Shown here in pieces: positions 1 to 10,169 of a DNA stretch of 64,000 nucleotides. The stretch comes from Phaseolus vulgaris (Eukaryota > Streptophyta > Magnoliopsida > Fabales > Fabaceae): the NCBI RefSeq assembly GCF_000499845.2, contig NC_023749.2:29349987-29413986 (forward strand), written 5' to 3'. Numbering within the stretch: the first letter of the stretch is position 1; the number at the start of each line of letters is the position of its first letter. Made by a program: the position numbers and the translations under genes. Under the pieces are notes generated by a model. That model made no database searches. It had not been told where the DNA came from and saw only the letters and a list, made by a program, of their open reading frames with translations.

Positions 1-281
1 TTATTTTTGTAATAGTTCCCGGTTATGAGTTATCATGTTTCTTCTTGGCCTTTCATGGCCCTTTTTTATTATATGAAACTTAAACATATATAATATTTTA
101 TTTTCTTCGTAGCTTTCTTATCAACCTTTCAACTCACCTTTCTGATCATTATCTTTCGGTTATGTAATAAACTTTAAGAAACAAAATGAACAAGTGCTTC
201 AAATTAATACTTTGAATAATTATAACAAGATTCAAATTAGGAATAAAAGAAAAACTTAATCTACATATAGAACTTCTAGAT
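1..281. other. AT-rich flank, no gene recognised
   Basis: No coding frame, RNA gene or recognisable element domain is visible here. The stretch is the left flank of the solo LTR that begins at 282, and its last five bases (277-281, tagat) are the left target-site duplication of that LTR. It may be part of an older element, but I could not match it to any other sequence in the window. Confidence 0.5.
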
Positions 282-1225
282 TGATGTGAATACAACAACA
301 ACAATACATGATTCTTTGACATTCATAGGAGCAACTTGAGTTGGTCATGAAATGGCACTTTACTTAGAATTGGATCAATGTTCTAATTCAAGAACTCACC
401 AAGACTTTGCACCAAACCAAAGCTCATATGGAGGTCCATATATTGTCAAATGGAATCAACAACAAAGAATGAAGAACAGAATTAAAACAACCGAACAGAA
501 ATGAAAGGAAAGCTACTGCACCGAACAGAAAAATGGAAACAAAGCTGGAAACACAATTTCAAACGGTAAACATGAAAGGAAACACTAGAAACTAAGAAAC
601 TACCGAATGAAAATTGAAGAAATGAAAGAAGAACACTTATAGAAAGGAGCTTGCTGGATTTTGAGAATTGGAGAAACAATTCACGCCACTTGGAGCCTTG
701 TTCCAAGATAAGTGAAGGAGTGCCGCCACTTGAAGCTCACCATTGCTCACAAGATAAGGCAAAGGAAGAAGAAGACTCAAGACTCACAATTTCTCTCTAA
801 ATTTGAGTATAGTCTCTCTACTTTAAATTCCAAATCTGATTTGTACAAGGGCAGCACCTTTATTTATAGCCTATAAGGTGCTCAAATGCAAAGCCAAATG
901 TGCCTCAAATGAGACTCAAATTCGGCGCCAACTAGTGCATGAAGGAAGTGTGACTTTCCTTCCTAGTTTGGCACCTCCTAATTCCTATCTACACTCCCCC
1001 CTAGCCTCCCTTACTACTTACACCTATTTATTACATCCGCACCCCTATTCTATAGAAGAAATAAGAAGAGCCATCTTATTATACTCTTGTCCCAAAGCTC
1101 TTGCCATGCTCCTAGTGATTCGTTGGGCTTGGGCCCCTTGTTGGGCTTGGACCCCTTGTTGGGCTTGGGCCCCTTGTTGGGCTTAGGCTTCATGGGCTTG
1201 AGCATCCTCTACTTGGTTTCCATCA
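282..1225 (-). repeat. Solo LTR of a gypsy element (family E-like), 5-bp TSD
   Basis: The segment starts TGATG and ends CATCA on the plus strand, and perfect 5-bp duplications (tagat at 277-281 and 1,226-1,230) flank it. No internal element sequence lies beside it, so it is a solo LTR. Orientation is minus: a TATA-like box (ctataaata read on minus) lies near 863-873. The body aligns with the LTRs at 34,971-35,960, 38,396-39,356 and 11,297-11,921 through shared landmarks such as caagtggcg and the tract around gagttcttgaat. A solo LTR normally arises by LTR-LTR recombination, which deletes the internal part. Small ORFs on either strand inside it are not genes. Confidence 0.85.
1045..1225 (-). 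pseudogene. Gypsy pol C-terminal tail encoded within the LTR
   Basis: On the minus strand the first ~180 bases of the solo LTR read as the tail of a gypsy pol protein. It begins DGNQVEDAQAHEA, then has one stop. Four units of an Ala-Gln-Gln-Gly-type repeat follow (each about 18-21 nt, GGGCTTGGGCCCC-like on the plus strand), then ITRSMARALGQ and a final stop near 1,045. Gypsy pol proteins commonly end in a basic ITRSxAK-type motif, so in this family the pol frame probably runs into the 3' LTR. The LTR at 34,971 encodes the matching tail (ITRSKAKEL). The plus-strand ORF over the same repeat is a shadow. Confidence 0.6.
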
Positions 1226-1280
1226 TAGATGTATTCAAAGATTTTGACCCTTCGATTTATTAAATAAATTTCATAAAAAC

Positions 1281-2145
1281 TGTATTGACCAGTCCTCGGA
1301 CATCGTTGACCGCTAGTAATGGTGGGCCATGTAAGCTGGGTCCCACGAGCGGCATGAGCTAATGTCTCACAAGGCACGTGAGCCAAGGTGCCAAAGAGTG
1401 GTCAGACGTCGTTCACCAGGATGTGCAGATGTGTCCTCGGCAATACAGTGAGGGCGTTGTGACATCGGACATCGGTGACTTAAATAGCAGAGCTAGGCCA
1501 CGAGAGGTAGGTCCCATACAACACACCAGTTATCAGTAGGGAGAAGCCTACATCACGAGGGGTCCATGCGTGTGGTGTGAATGACGCGTTCATGCGTAGC
1601 ACTAGTGATGAGCCCCTGGAAGAGCTAAGGCTCATTAGGGTTATGTTCCAGGGGCAAGCTGCATGCATGGCACGTGAATAGCTAGGGGACTCCCTGGACT
1701 AAAGGCCCCAGAGATTAGGTGCACAAGTTGGTACCCAGGTGGTCATCCCGTCAGAGGTTGCACTTCAGTAAGGTAGCCTTACACGCTAGATTGCCCTAGG
1801 AGTGGGTGATAGCGGTGCTAAGGCATGCCTTCAGGAACCCTAAATGCGGTTAGCGGAAACAGCGGAAACCCTAGAGTATATAAAGGGTAGTAACAAACCT
1901 AATAAGCTAGGCAACATTTACGCGAATACACACTTAGATTTCACAGAGCTTTACGGCTAATTGTTTTTGGTGTTTCCTAGCCCTAGTACTGACTTGAGCG
2001 TCGGAATGCAAACGGCCTCTAGGGCGCCCCTTTGTCTTTGCAATTTTAGGTGTTTGATCGTAGGAAAGTACGAACGAAGGCAGAGAGATTTGGGCGTGTG
2101 ATCGTCGTAGACGTACAAAACCAATCGAGTCAACCGGAAGGAACA
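1281..2145 (+). repeat. Element A 5' LTR
   Basis: The LTR begins TGTATTGACC and ends GGAACA immediately before the primer binding site. It aligns over its full length with 9,212-10,070 with scattered substitutions, so A is older than element B. A TATA-box-like gagtatataaaggg lies at about 1,874-1,887, with the predicted transcript start a short way downstream. A stretch near 1,990-2,160 is also found inverted at 6,058 and 59,510. Confidence 0.85.
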
Positions 2146-2147
2146 TT

Positions 2148-2163
2148 TGGCGCCCACGGTGGG
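2148..2163 (+). promoter_or_regulatory. Element A primer binding site
   Basis: The sequence tggcgcccacggtggg starts two bases after the 5' LTR end. This is the standard place for a tRNA primer binding site in LTR retrotransposons. Element B has the near-identical ggcgcccaccgtgggg at the same place. The tRNA species cannot be named with certainty from memory. Confidence 0.75.
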
Positions 2164-2249
2164 CCACGATCTAAAACTTTGTCCCATTCGCAAGAACAGA
2201 GCGAAGATCCATCAAGATAAGGAACACGAAGCAAGGATCGGTTGCATCA

Positions 2250-3570
2250 AATAGAGGCGAGAGCCTCACCTTGCAACAGATCATGGAAACGATGTGCGCC
2301 CTTCAAGGAACGGTGGCAACATCATGATTGGATCAAGAACGCATCCAAATTCATCTGGCTGAGTCACAAGCGAGAAACGAAGAACTACACAGAACCAATG
2401 AGGAATTGTGCAAAAACTTGCAGACTTAGGCGGGGGAACGAGAGGTGGAAGAGCAAGAACCTGCTACACTACCCAGGGATTTCCTGAGGCCATTCTCACA
2501 ACAGATCATGGACGCTATGATACCGGCCATGTTCGTGGGTCCTAAAGCCACCGTCATAGGTGTAGAAGACCCAGAGGCTCATCTCACGGCCTTTCATACA
2601 CAAATGATGTTGGTTGGGGGCTCTAATGCGGTGTGTTGCAAGCTTTTCATGAGCACGCTAGCGGGCACAGCGCTGTATTGGTTCATCAGCATCCCTGATG
2701 GGCACGTGACGTCGTTCACGCAACTTTCTAAGCTGTTCAGGGAGCAGTATATAGCGAATTGGTCTCCCCCACCAATTTCTTACGATCTTTTCAACATAAG
2801 ACAGTATCAGGGAGAGTCCCTGAAGGGGTTCCTCAATCGTTTTGGGGCACAAGTGGTGAAGCTGAACACCAAAGACGAGACCATGATGGTACACGCGTTC
2901 AGAAAGGGGATTTTGTCGGGACCCTTCAGTGAATCGCTCATTAGGAACCGCCCCAAGACTTTCGACGAGATTAGGCGTCGAGCGGTGGCTCATATTGTTG
3001 CGGAGGGAGAAGTCAACGAGAAGCGCGCATGCGTTGTTCCCCCGCGCCCGCGAGCACCAGATCGACCTCAGCCCTTGATGGTGCATAAGGCAACGACGGA
3101 GAAGAGGGCCCCAGCAAAGTAGTAGCCCTACGAGCCCAGCAAGCCCCAGACTAGGGGGGCGCGAGAGAGAAGGTGCTACCAAGGCACAACTTCCTAGTGG
3201 AATTGAAAGACCTGATCGGGGTCCCCAACATAGCGGAGAGGTTGAAGATGCTCGCAAAGACTGACAAGAAGTTGGGGCCTAAGAAGAACGTCTGGTGCGA
3301 GTTCCACCAAGCGTTTGCCCACCCCTTTTGGCGCTTGGACACCAGTTAGACGAGCTGGTGAAGAATGGTTTTCTGAAGGAGTACTTGATGGAGTTGCAGG
3401 GAACCCAAACCTTGACAGCGCCAGAAGGAGATCAGGGGCATGAGATGCCCATTCATGGCGAGATTCACACATTCTCGGGGGGTTTCTCAAGTGGAGGGTG
3501 CACCGCTTCTCAGTGGAAGAAATATGCACGAGCGGTGATGACAGTAGAATCACAGGAGGCAGATTAGGCC
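2250..3570 (+). pseudogene. Element A gag, broken
   Basis: The longest open piece, 2,445-3,122, has the Retrotrans_gag signature shared with element B: VEDPEAHLTAFHTQMM, then a region matching B's YDLFNIRQYQGESL and FGAQVVK segments. The N-terminal part (about 2,250-2,445) reads in pieces and includes a QIMETMCALQGT segment with an in-frame stop. After 3,122 there are stops and a frame change. The C-terminal zinc-like segment (VWCEFHQAF) is recognisable near 3,292-3,318, and a GGFSSGGCTAS segment lies near 3,478-3,510. Gag would form the virus-like particle that packages the element RNA. This copy cannot make an intact protein. Confidence 0.8.
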
Positions 3571-4080
3571 CTTGACGTCGACCTTGTCTTCAACAAGGCC
3601 GACCTCCAAGATGTCGTCCCATACGCCAATGACCCAGGGTGATCTCAGTAGTGACCGCAAGGAGAAAGATGCATCGTTTACTGGTGGATCAGGGAAGCTC
3701 GACCGACGTAATGTTTTGGTCAACCTTCAACAAGTTGCAGTTGTGTCTCGATCAACTAAGGCCCTACACTACTATTTGTATGGTTTTGCGGGAGACCAGG
3801 TGGAAATGCGTGGGCACCTAGAGCTGAGGACCACCTTCACAGATGGCGTCGCCTCCCGCACAGAGAACATGAGGTACCTTGTTGTCAACGCCCCCTCCAC
3901 TTACAACATACTGTTGGGTAGACCTGCGCTGAACAGGTTGAGGGAGGTGGCGTCGACGAGGCACATGAAGATAAAGCTGCTTGACTTGGGAGGAACAGTG
4001 ATCCCGATCAAGTCAGACCAAAAAGAGGCTAAGAGATGCTACGAGAATAGCCTCAAGATAAAGAGACAGGTGTTCACAGT
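3571..4080 (+). pseudogene. Element A aspartic protease, frameshifted
   Basis: The active-site loop reads LLVDQGSSTDVMFW near 3,672-3,713 in one frame. The flap and C-terminal half (YGFAGDQVEMRG through NILLGRPALN, about 3,778-3,935) are in another frame, so at least one frameshift splits the domain. The C-terminal segment KSDQKEAKRCYENSLKIKRQ matches the end of element B's gag-pro, where B instead has a stop codon after YENSM. The protease would cut the Gag-Pol polyprotein. Confidence 0.8.
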
Positions 4081-5110
4081 CACCATTCGTCCTTGGGATC
4101 GCCCGTGTTGAGATCTCCCGAGAGAGGGGACCCGAGCCAACTGGCGATGTTCTGGAGTGGGAGATCGGTGGAAAATCTTTCAAGCGAGCCAACTGGCGAT
4201 GCATCCCGGGGAGGAACGCAAGACAGCGCTCATGATAAAGCTGTCTTGCTACTGTTACACAGTTATGCCCTTTGGGCTGAAGAATGCAGGTGCCACCTAC
4301 TAGAGGCTGATGGACAGAGTGCTCGTGCCCATGATAGGGCGAAATGTGCAAGCCTAGGTGGACGACATGGTGGTGACCTCACAAGCGAAGGATCAACATC
4401 TAGCTGATCTGGAAGAGCTATTTACAACAATAACTAAGTATAGACTGAAGCTGAACCCCGAGAAATGCGTGTTCAGGGTGGAAGCGGGTAAGTTCTGGGG
4501 TTTCCTACTCATCGAGCGTGGGATAGAGGCGAACCCCGAGAAGTGCGTTGCAATCCTCGCGATGAGGAGCCCGATCTCAGTGAAGGAGGTGCAACAGTTG
4601 ACAGGGTGGATGGCCGCTCTGTCCAGATTTGTATCATCTGGAGGAGACAAAGGTCACCCTTACTTCCAGTGTCTAAGGAGGAATAGCAGGTTCATCTGGA
4701 CCAGGGAGTGTGAGGAGGCGTTCCTCAAGCTGAAGGAGTACCTGGCCAGTCCCCCAGTGTTGTGCAAGCAACAGTTGGATACTCTGATCCGCCTGTACTT
4801 CGCAGTGACAGAACGGGAGATCAGTTCGGTCCTTGTGCAGGAACATGACCAAGTACAGAAGCCGATATACTTTGTGAGCAAAGTATTGAAAGGGCCTGAG
4901 GTAAGATATCAGGCCCTAGAGAAGGCAGCCCTGGCAGTGGTGTTCTCAGCAAGGAGACTTCGCCACTACTTCCAGAGTTTTACCGTGGTGGTGATGACAG
5001 ACCTGCCTATCCGCAAAGTCCAACAGAAGTCGGACATGGCGGGAAGGATGGTACGATGGGCAGTGGAACTATCAGAGTTCGATGTCCAGTACGAGCCCCG
5101 AGGTCCTATC
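4081..5110 (+). pseudogene. Element A reverse transcriptase and first RNase H, N-terminally deleted
   Basis: Compared with element B, the first ~200 residues of RT, including the FLDAFSGY catalytic motif, are missing. The sequence jumps from linker residues to a segment matching CYCYKVMPFGLKNAGATY. The catalytic YVDD box is hit by a nonsense change: the Tyr codon is TAG at about 4,354. From 4,358 the frame is open through RT thumb (LNPEKCVFRVEAGKF), connection and the first RNase H (YFAVTEREISSVLVQ, YFVSKVLKGPEVRYQALEKAA) up to the YEPRGPIK segment. The enzyme is dead. Confidence 0.85.
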
Positions 5111-5800
5111 AAAGGCCAAGTCTACGTAGATTTTGTGGTAGAGCTCTCCTCGGCAGATGCACATCAAGAGGAAGCCAAATTCCGGTGGGTGCTCCCTGTA
5201 GATGGGTCCTCTGACCAACAAGGCAGTGGAGCTGACGTCATCTTGGAGGGACCAAACGGGCTATTGATCTAGTAGGCCCTACGGTTCGCCTTCAAGGCCA
5301 GCAACAACCAAGCGGAGTGTGAAGCTTTCTTCACTGGCATTCTATTCGCCAAGGAGATGGGTGTGTAGAGTTTCTTGGCGAAGAGTGATTGCCTACTAGT
5401 TACGGGTCAGGTGACAGGAGAATACTAGGCCAAAGACCCTCAGACGGCCACATACCTAGGTTACGTCCAAGTTTTGAAGGGGTCGTTCTTGGTGTTCGAG
5501 CTGGTACACGTTCCTAGAGAGCAGAATGCCCGAGTCGACTTGCTAGCTAAGCTCGCCAGTTCAGGAAATGGAGGCAGATAGAGGACTGTCATACAAGAAA
5601 CCCTGAAGACACCTCGAACCTTCACAGCAGATAATCTGGTCGGGGTCCATCAGGTCAGCACGTCGAGAGAGGGGGTGAGGAGTCATCGGTCACTGACTCA
5701 GGAGACACTGAAAACTCCAAGGATAAGCACATATCAAGGTCCTGGGGAAGAATCACTACAGGTCTACCTGGTCAAAGGAGGAGAAACCTAGATGATGCCC
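5111..5800 (+). pseudogene. Element A second (archaeal-type) RNase H and linker
   Basis: After YEPRGPIK the frame continues through VLPVDGSSDQQGSGADVILEGP, which carries the Asp of a second RNase H fold. A stop follows (near 5,271), then ALRFAFKASNNQAECEAF, another stop, and LAKSDCLLVTGQVTGEY. This second RNase H is a known Tat-lineage trait. Element B has lost most of this domain, so A preserves the better record. Downstream NARVDLLAKLASSG and the repeated QETLKTPR-type linker match B. Confidence 0.75.
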
Positions 5801-5819
5801 TACAAGCGCTAGCTGGCTG

Positions 5820-6057
5820 ATGGGATACTCCAATTGGAACCCACAGAGGCATGGAAAATAAAGAAATATTCTGCCAAGTACACTCTCATCGGCGGAGGTT
5901 GGTTTAGACACGGGTTCACCCACCCAATCTTGGTATGTATAAGGGGCGACCAATGCGCACGAATAATGGCAGAGCTCCACGAAGAGATATGCGGGAGTTA
6001 TATCAGTGGTCAATCTCTAGCATCGAAGGCCATTCGTGTCGGATACTATTGGCCAAC
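5820..6057 (+). pseudogene. Element A integrase N-terminal part
   Basis: The frame reads WFRHGFTHPILVCI, then AELHEEICGSYISGQSLASKA and VGYYWPT. This is the His half of an HHCC zinc-binding integrase N-terminus, and the second His of B (CGSH) is Tyr here. The reading ends exactly where the inverted solo LTR at 6,058 is inserted and resumes at 6,898 with REDCTRYAQQCKQCQQHAD. Confidence 0.8.
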
Positions 6058-6897
6058 TGTTCCTGCCGGTTGACTCGAAACACCTTCATGCGCCTACGTC
6101 ACTCCTACGTCCAAAATCGTTGCGTTCACACGTGCCTTTCCTATGATGAACACCTTAAAATACAAAGACAAGGGGCGCCCTAGAGGTTGTTTGCACTCTG
6201 ACGCTCATGTCAGTACTAGGGCTAGGAAACACCGAAACTGTATAATCTTGCTACTGTGTGTGTGTTTAGCGACGCAAGAGAATTTCCAATTGTCAAGTTT
6301 GTTACCTTGCTATTTATAGACTGAAACTAGGGTTTCCTCTTTACCCAAAATGGGCTTTTTCTGATTGGCGGGCCCAACACTGTTGCTACCTTACTCTTAG
6401 GACAACCTAGCGCGTAGGATCCCTAACGGGAGTGCAACCTCTGACGGGCTGACCACCTAGGTCCCTCCTCGTGCACCTGATCTCTGGGGTCACCCGCCTC
6501 TGAAGTGCCCTAGCTGTTCACGTGCCATACATGCAGCTCACCGCTGGAACGTGACCCGCGCAGGTCATATTCTTCCAGTGGCTCTACACTTTGTGTTATT
6601 CCTGAATGCGTCATCCACTCTACACGCATGGGCCCTCGTGATCTAGGCTTCTCCCTTACTGATAACTGGTGTTTGGTCTGGGATCCACCCCTCGTGGCCC
6701 AGATCTACTGTTTGGGTTTCTGATGTCCGATCTCTCCACACTATCTAGTGGCATGTTGATACATCCTGATGACTGATGTCTAACCACTCTTGGCTCCTTG
6801 GCGCACGTGCTTTGCGAGATACTGGCCCACGCCGCTAATGGGACCTACTTACGTGGCACCAACATTACCAGTGGTCAGTCAACGCCCAAGGTACACA
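6058..6897 (-). repeat. Inverted solo LTR of the A family inside A's integrase
   Basis: The segment is the reverse complement of the A LTR: it begins tgttcctgccggttgac and ends near ggtacaca. It splits the integrase between GYYWPT and REDC. Length (about 840 bp) is close to the 865- and 859-bp LTRs of A. A clean 5-bp duplication is not visible; the best candidate is ccaac (6,053-6,057) against acaac (6,895-6,899), one mismatch. A sibling of A therefore inserted into A and was later reduced to one LTR. Confidence 0.8.
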
Positions 6898-7060
6898 ACA
6901 TAAGGGAAGACTGCACGAGGTACGCACAACAGTGCAAGCAGTGTCAGCAACATGCTGACGGGCACAAGGCGCCACCAGAAGATCTCACGTCGATTTACAG
7001 CCCTGGCCATTCCATCGATATCCTGGGACCCTTTCCTTTGGCCATACGACAAATGAAGTA
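6898..7060 (+). pseudogene. Element A integrase zinc-finger end and start of core
   Basis: After the nested LTR the frame reads REDCTRYAQQCKQCQQHAD (both Cys of the HHCC motif are present here) and then SIDILGPFPLAIRQMKY, the start of the integrase core with its first Asp. At about 7,058 the homology to element B stops abruptly and antisense-ORF sequence begins. The rest of the core (second Asp and Glu), the C-terminal domain and the 3' non-coding repeats are deleted. Confidence 0.8.
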
Positions 7061-7061
7061 C

Positions 7062-8651
7062 CGCTTCTTGGCGTCCTTCTTAGATTGGCGGAGACTGCTT
7101 AGTTCTTGCGTGAGAGCGGTTTCGCGAGCGGCAAAGACCCGAGCCTATAGGGCCAGCTCATCCTTCTTCCTCTCCTCCGCCAAAGCCAGATCTTCCTTCG
7201 CCTTTACCTTCGCCAGAGCCAGTTGCTCCTTCATGCTCGCCTCAGCCTTGATCGTGAGGGCGTCGGAATAGACAAGGAATTCACCTAGGCCATGGCCCAT
7301 GTGCTCCCTTATCATATCCTCTTCCAAATCGTCTGCTGCCCCTTTTTCTTGGAAGCTTTTGAGGGCGTGCTGAAGGACAGCGGGAAGCTCGGGGGCGGGT
7401 GGAGTTTGGTCATTCCTAGGGGCGCTCTCCCCACCACCTCGAGCGCAAGAGGTCCGCGGGGGGAGGAGGCACTGGGAGGTTGATCCCTGAAGGAGGCGGG
7501 ACGGCTACTGGTGGCAGAGTGAGAGGTCGTCGCAACAGCCACTCTTCGCCTTTTAAAGACAATGCCCTCTTCGGTGTCCTCATCATCGTTCGAATCAATC
7601 GCCACTACGCCCTTGTTCTTCTCAAGGGGGGTCAGAATGGGCAAGGCTTGGGTAGTGGCGAGCGGAACCGCAACAATAGGGGCAGAAGGCGCTGAAGCAC
7701 CAATGCCACTCAGTGCCCCTTGGCAGCGGGCAAGGACATCATCCAGCCTAGTCCTCTTTTCTTCGTTGAGCACCATACCTGCACAAGATAAACATAAGAA
7801 GACGATCCTATGCAAGGTGCAGCCAAACCAGAAACACAAGAGCACCAGTACAAAATGTATAATGCGTAAGTTAAAGCAAGCAAGTGTAAAGCAAGGGGGA
7901 GGGAGAATGGAGACAAACCAATATAGCCCTTGAGGTCCAAGGCACTATACTCGTCGAGGCTCTTGGATTTCCTAAACTTCAGCTTCTCCACCCAGTAAAG
8001 GGGGAATCCGTTCAGAAGAGTACCGTCATGGTCGGTGCAGCAGACCTTGAAGAACTTCCCTTTGAAGCCCTTGTAAGACTGCTGGAACAGGGTGAGGAGA
8101 ACCCTCCCCGCCACCCCATTGAAGCTTACCCAAAGCTTCTTCCCGGGACTTTTGGCCTCAAAGAAATGGAGGAAAACGTCGACAGAAGGAGGGTGTCCGA
8201 AGTGGTTGCATAGAATTGAGAAGGCCCTCTTGAAGGCCCAACTGTTTGAATGCAACTGGGTGGAAGCCACGTTGACCTCCGTTAGAAGCGCCCGCTCAAA
8301 GGGCGAGAATGGCAAGCGGAGTTTGATCCGCTTGAATACGGTGTCGTAGAGGAAGAAGAAGGGTTCCCCATAGTTGGTGCGATCATCAGCGCACACGGGT
8401 TCACCCTTCGCGCATGGCCTAACGGAGACGTATGCATCGCATTCCCTCCCAAACACGCGACTTATACAAGTAGCCTCGTCCTCCCTATGCTTTATCACAT
8501 CCCCACCGGAAGTAAGTGAGGAGGTCTTAGCAAGAAGATCGTTAGAGGCCCAAGGGTACAGGGCTTTGTAGTCAATGCTGGGGGGAGCGCCGAGAGGAGC
8601 GTTGGAAGGAGCGTTGGGAGGAGGATTGGATGTGGTTTTTGTTCGAGCCAT
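7062..8651 (-). pseudogene. Element A antisense ORF, two exons
   Basis: The ORF runs opposite to gag-pol, between integrase and the 3' LTR. Exon 1 (8,651-7,919) starts MARTKTTSNPPP and has a conserved block from YKALYPWAS to GFPLYWVEKLKF. A donor (G|GTTTG at 7,919/7,918) and acceptor (TTGTGCAG|GT at 7,779/7,778) define a 140-bp intron that joins YIG to MVLNEEKR in frame. Exon 2 has Pro/Ser-rich low-complexity sequence and then a charged helical stretch (KAEASMKEQLALAKVK, a likely coiled coil), with a stop between them (near 7,312). The fold matches proteins often labelled putative gypsy-type transposon, and antisense extra ORFs are known in Tat elements. Function is unknown. The C-terminus is lost at the deletion near 7,060. 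Confidence 0.7.
7779..7918 (-). other. Predicted intron of element A antisense ORF
   Basis: Read on the minus strand the segment begins GTTTGTCTCC and ends ATCTTGTGCAG, a pyrimidine-rich canonical acceptor. Splicing keeps phase (codon split G|GT) and removes all in-frame stops between the two blocks. Transcription has not been shown. Confidence 0.65.
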
Positions 8652-9211
8652 CTCGAAGAAAGCTAAAAAAGAAAGAAAAGAAAGGAAGAAAATGAAGGTT
8701 CAGAAGAAGGCGATGGTGTAACTAAGTAAAACTAGAAAGACAAAAGATGCGAGGAAACCCAGAAAAACAGAGGAACAAAGGAAAAGCAAAGAAAACCTAA
8801 AATGCAGAAATTTAAACAGTCCCAGACAGTTATTAAGCAGCGGAATCGAAAGAAAAGGGCAATAATGCATAAAGATCATACCTTTTGATCAAAGGAGGTT
8901 GAAAGTTTTAGTTTTTGGAGAAAGAAAGTGAGAGCGTTCGAACAAGAAGAAGAAACGTGCAAAGGAGTTTTAGAAAGTGATGGAACAATGATCGAAGCGC
9001 GCGTTTTTGAATGCTCAACGTAAACGAAGAAGCGCAAGCGGCGTTAAGTCCTGGTCGTTGATCTAGACACGTGTGCGTAGATTATAACGGGCACTTAGAA
9101 GTGTCACTTCAGTGCACTGTTCACGTCCTGTCACACATAGCCACGTAAGTCGCCAGGGGCGAGGACTTAGTCTCTTCGCTGAACAAGTTAACAACTCAAG
9201 ACTGGGGGGCT
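8652..9211 (-). other. Antisense-ORF upstream region and element A 3' polypurine tract
   Basis: The region between the antisense ATG and the 3' LTR has no open frame of note. It is rich in A/G in its first part and would hold the antisense promoter and 5' UTR if the ORF is transcribed independently. The last bases (about 9,200-9,211, gactggggggct) are the plus-strand polypurine tract abutting the 3' LTR. Element B has the same gactggggggct before its 3' LTR. Confidence 0.5.
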
Positions 9212-10070
9212 TGTGTACCAACCAGTCCTCGGACATCGTTGACCACTAGTAATGGTGGGCCACGTAAGCTGGGTCCCACGAGCGGCATGAGCCAGTGTCT
9301 CGCAAGGAACGTGAGACAAGGTGCCGAAGAGTGGTCAGACGTCGTTCACCAGGATGTGCAAATGTGTCCTCGGCAATACAGTGAGGGCGATGTGACATCG
9401 AACATCGATGACTCAAACAGCAGAGCTGGGCCACAAGAGATGGGTCCCAAACAACACACCAGTTATCAGAAGGGAGAAGCCTAGATCACGAGGGGTCCAT
9501 GTGTGTGGTGTGAATGACGCGTTCTGACGTAGCATAAGTAATGAGCCCCTGGAAGAGCTAAGGCCTATTAGGGTTACGTTCTAGGGGCAAGCTGTGGCAC
9601 GTGAACAACTAGGGGACTCCCTGGACGGATGGCCTCAGAGATTAGGTGCACAAGTTGGTACCCAGGTGGTTATCCCATTAGAGGTTGCACTTCAGTAAGG
9701 GAGCCTTACGCGCTAGATTACCCTAAGAGTGGGTGATAGCGGCACTAAGGCATGCCCTCAGGAACCCTAAATGTGCTTAGTGGAAACAGCGAAAACCCTA
9801 GAGTATATAAAGGGTAATAAAAAACCTAATAAGGTACGCAACATTTACACGAATACACACACAGATTTCACAGAGCTTTACGGCTAAGTCTTTGGTGTTT
9901 CCTAGCCCCAGTACTGACTTGAGCGTCGTAGTGCAAATGGCCTCTAGGGCTCCCCTTTGTCTTTTAAATTTCAGGTGTTTGATCGTAGGAAAGCATGAAC
10001 GAAGGCAAAGAGATTTGGGTGTGTGATCGTCATAGACGTACGAAGGCAATCGAGTCAACCGGCATGAACA
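9212..10070 (+). repeat. Element A 3' LTR
   Basis: The LTR begins TGTGTACCAACC and ends CATGAACA. It aligns with 1,281-2,145 along its length, including the TATA-like gagtatataaaggg near 9,801-9,814. The flanking sequence to the right (from 10,071) contains cggtccaacc repeats also found at the right end of the D 5' LTR, which suggests A landed in the 3' LTR of D. Confidence 0.85.
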
Positions 10071-10169
10071 AAATTTTTTGAACATTTTTGTTAACCTTTC
10101 GGTCCAACCGCGGTCCAACCTTTTGGCTAACCTTTCAGTATTGGCTCACCATCTAACCTATCAAAAACA
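10071..10169 (-). repeat. Element D 3' LTR stub
   Basis: Only about 100 bases remain, carrying repeated cggtccaacc/ccaacctttt units that resemble the 41,180-41,210 end of the D 5' LTR. On the minus strand the stub begins TGTTTTTGATAGG. The rest of the LTR would lie beyond element A on the left but was not recognised there. Confidence 0.4.

Larger units (their letters stand above)
1281..10070 (+). mobile_element. Element A: decayed Tat-type Ty3/gypsy retrotransposon
   Basis: The element has long terminal repeats at 1,281-2,145 and 9,212-10,070, a primer binding site directly after the left LTR, and gag, protease, RT, RNase H and integrase remnants in gypsy order on the plus strand. An antisense ORF lies between integrase and the right LTR, and a polypurine tract (gactgggggg) lies just before that LTR. 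Every reading frame is broken. The RT N-terminal half and the integrase core are deleted, and a solo LTR of the same family interrupts the integrase. The flanking pentamers (aaaac left, aaatt right) do not match, so a clean target duplication is not visible. Confidence 0.85.

Noticed and set aside
482..706. 74-residue minus-strand ORF rich in Ser and Phe
   Set aside because: It lies within the solo LTR 5' transcribed region; no domain, and it has no preserved counterpart in related LTRs.
878..1186. 102-residue plus-strand ORF ending in a Trp/Ala-rich repeat
   Set aside because: It is the reverse strand of the pol-tail repeat inside a solo LTR, and its composition follows the repeat.
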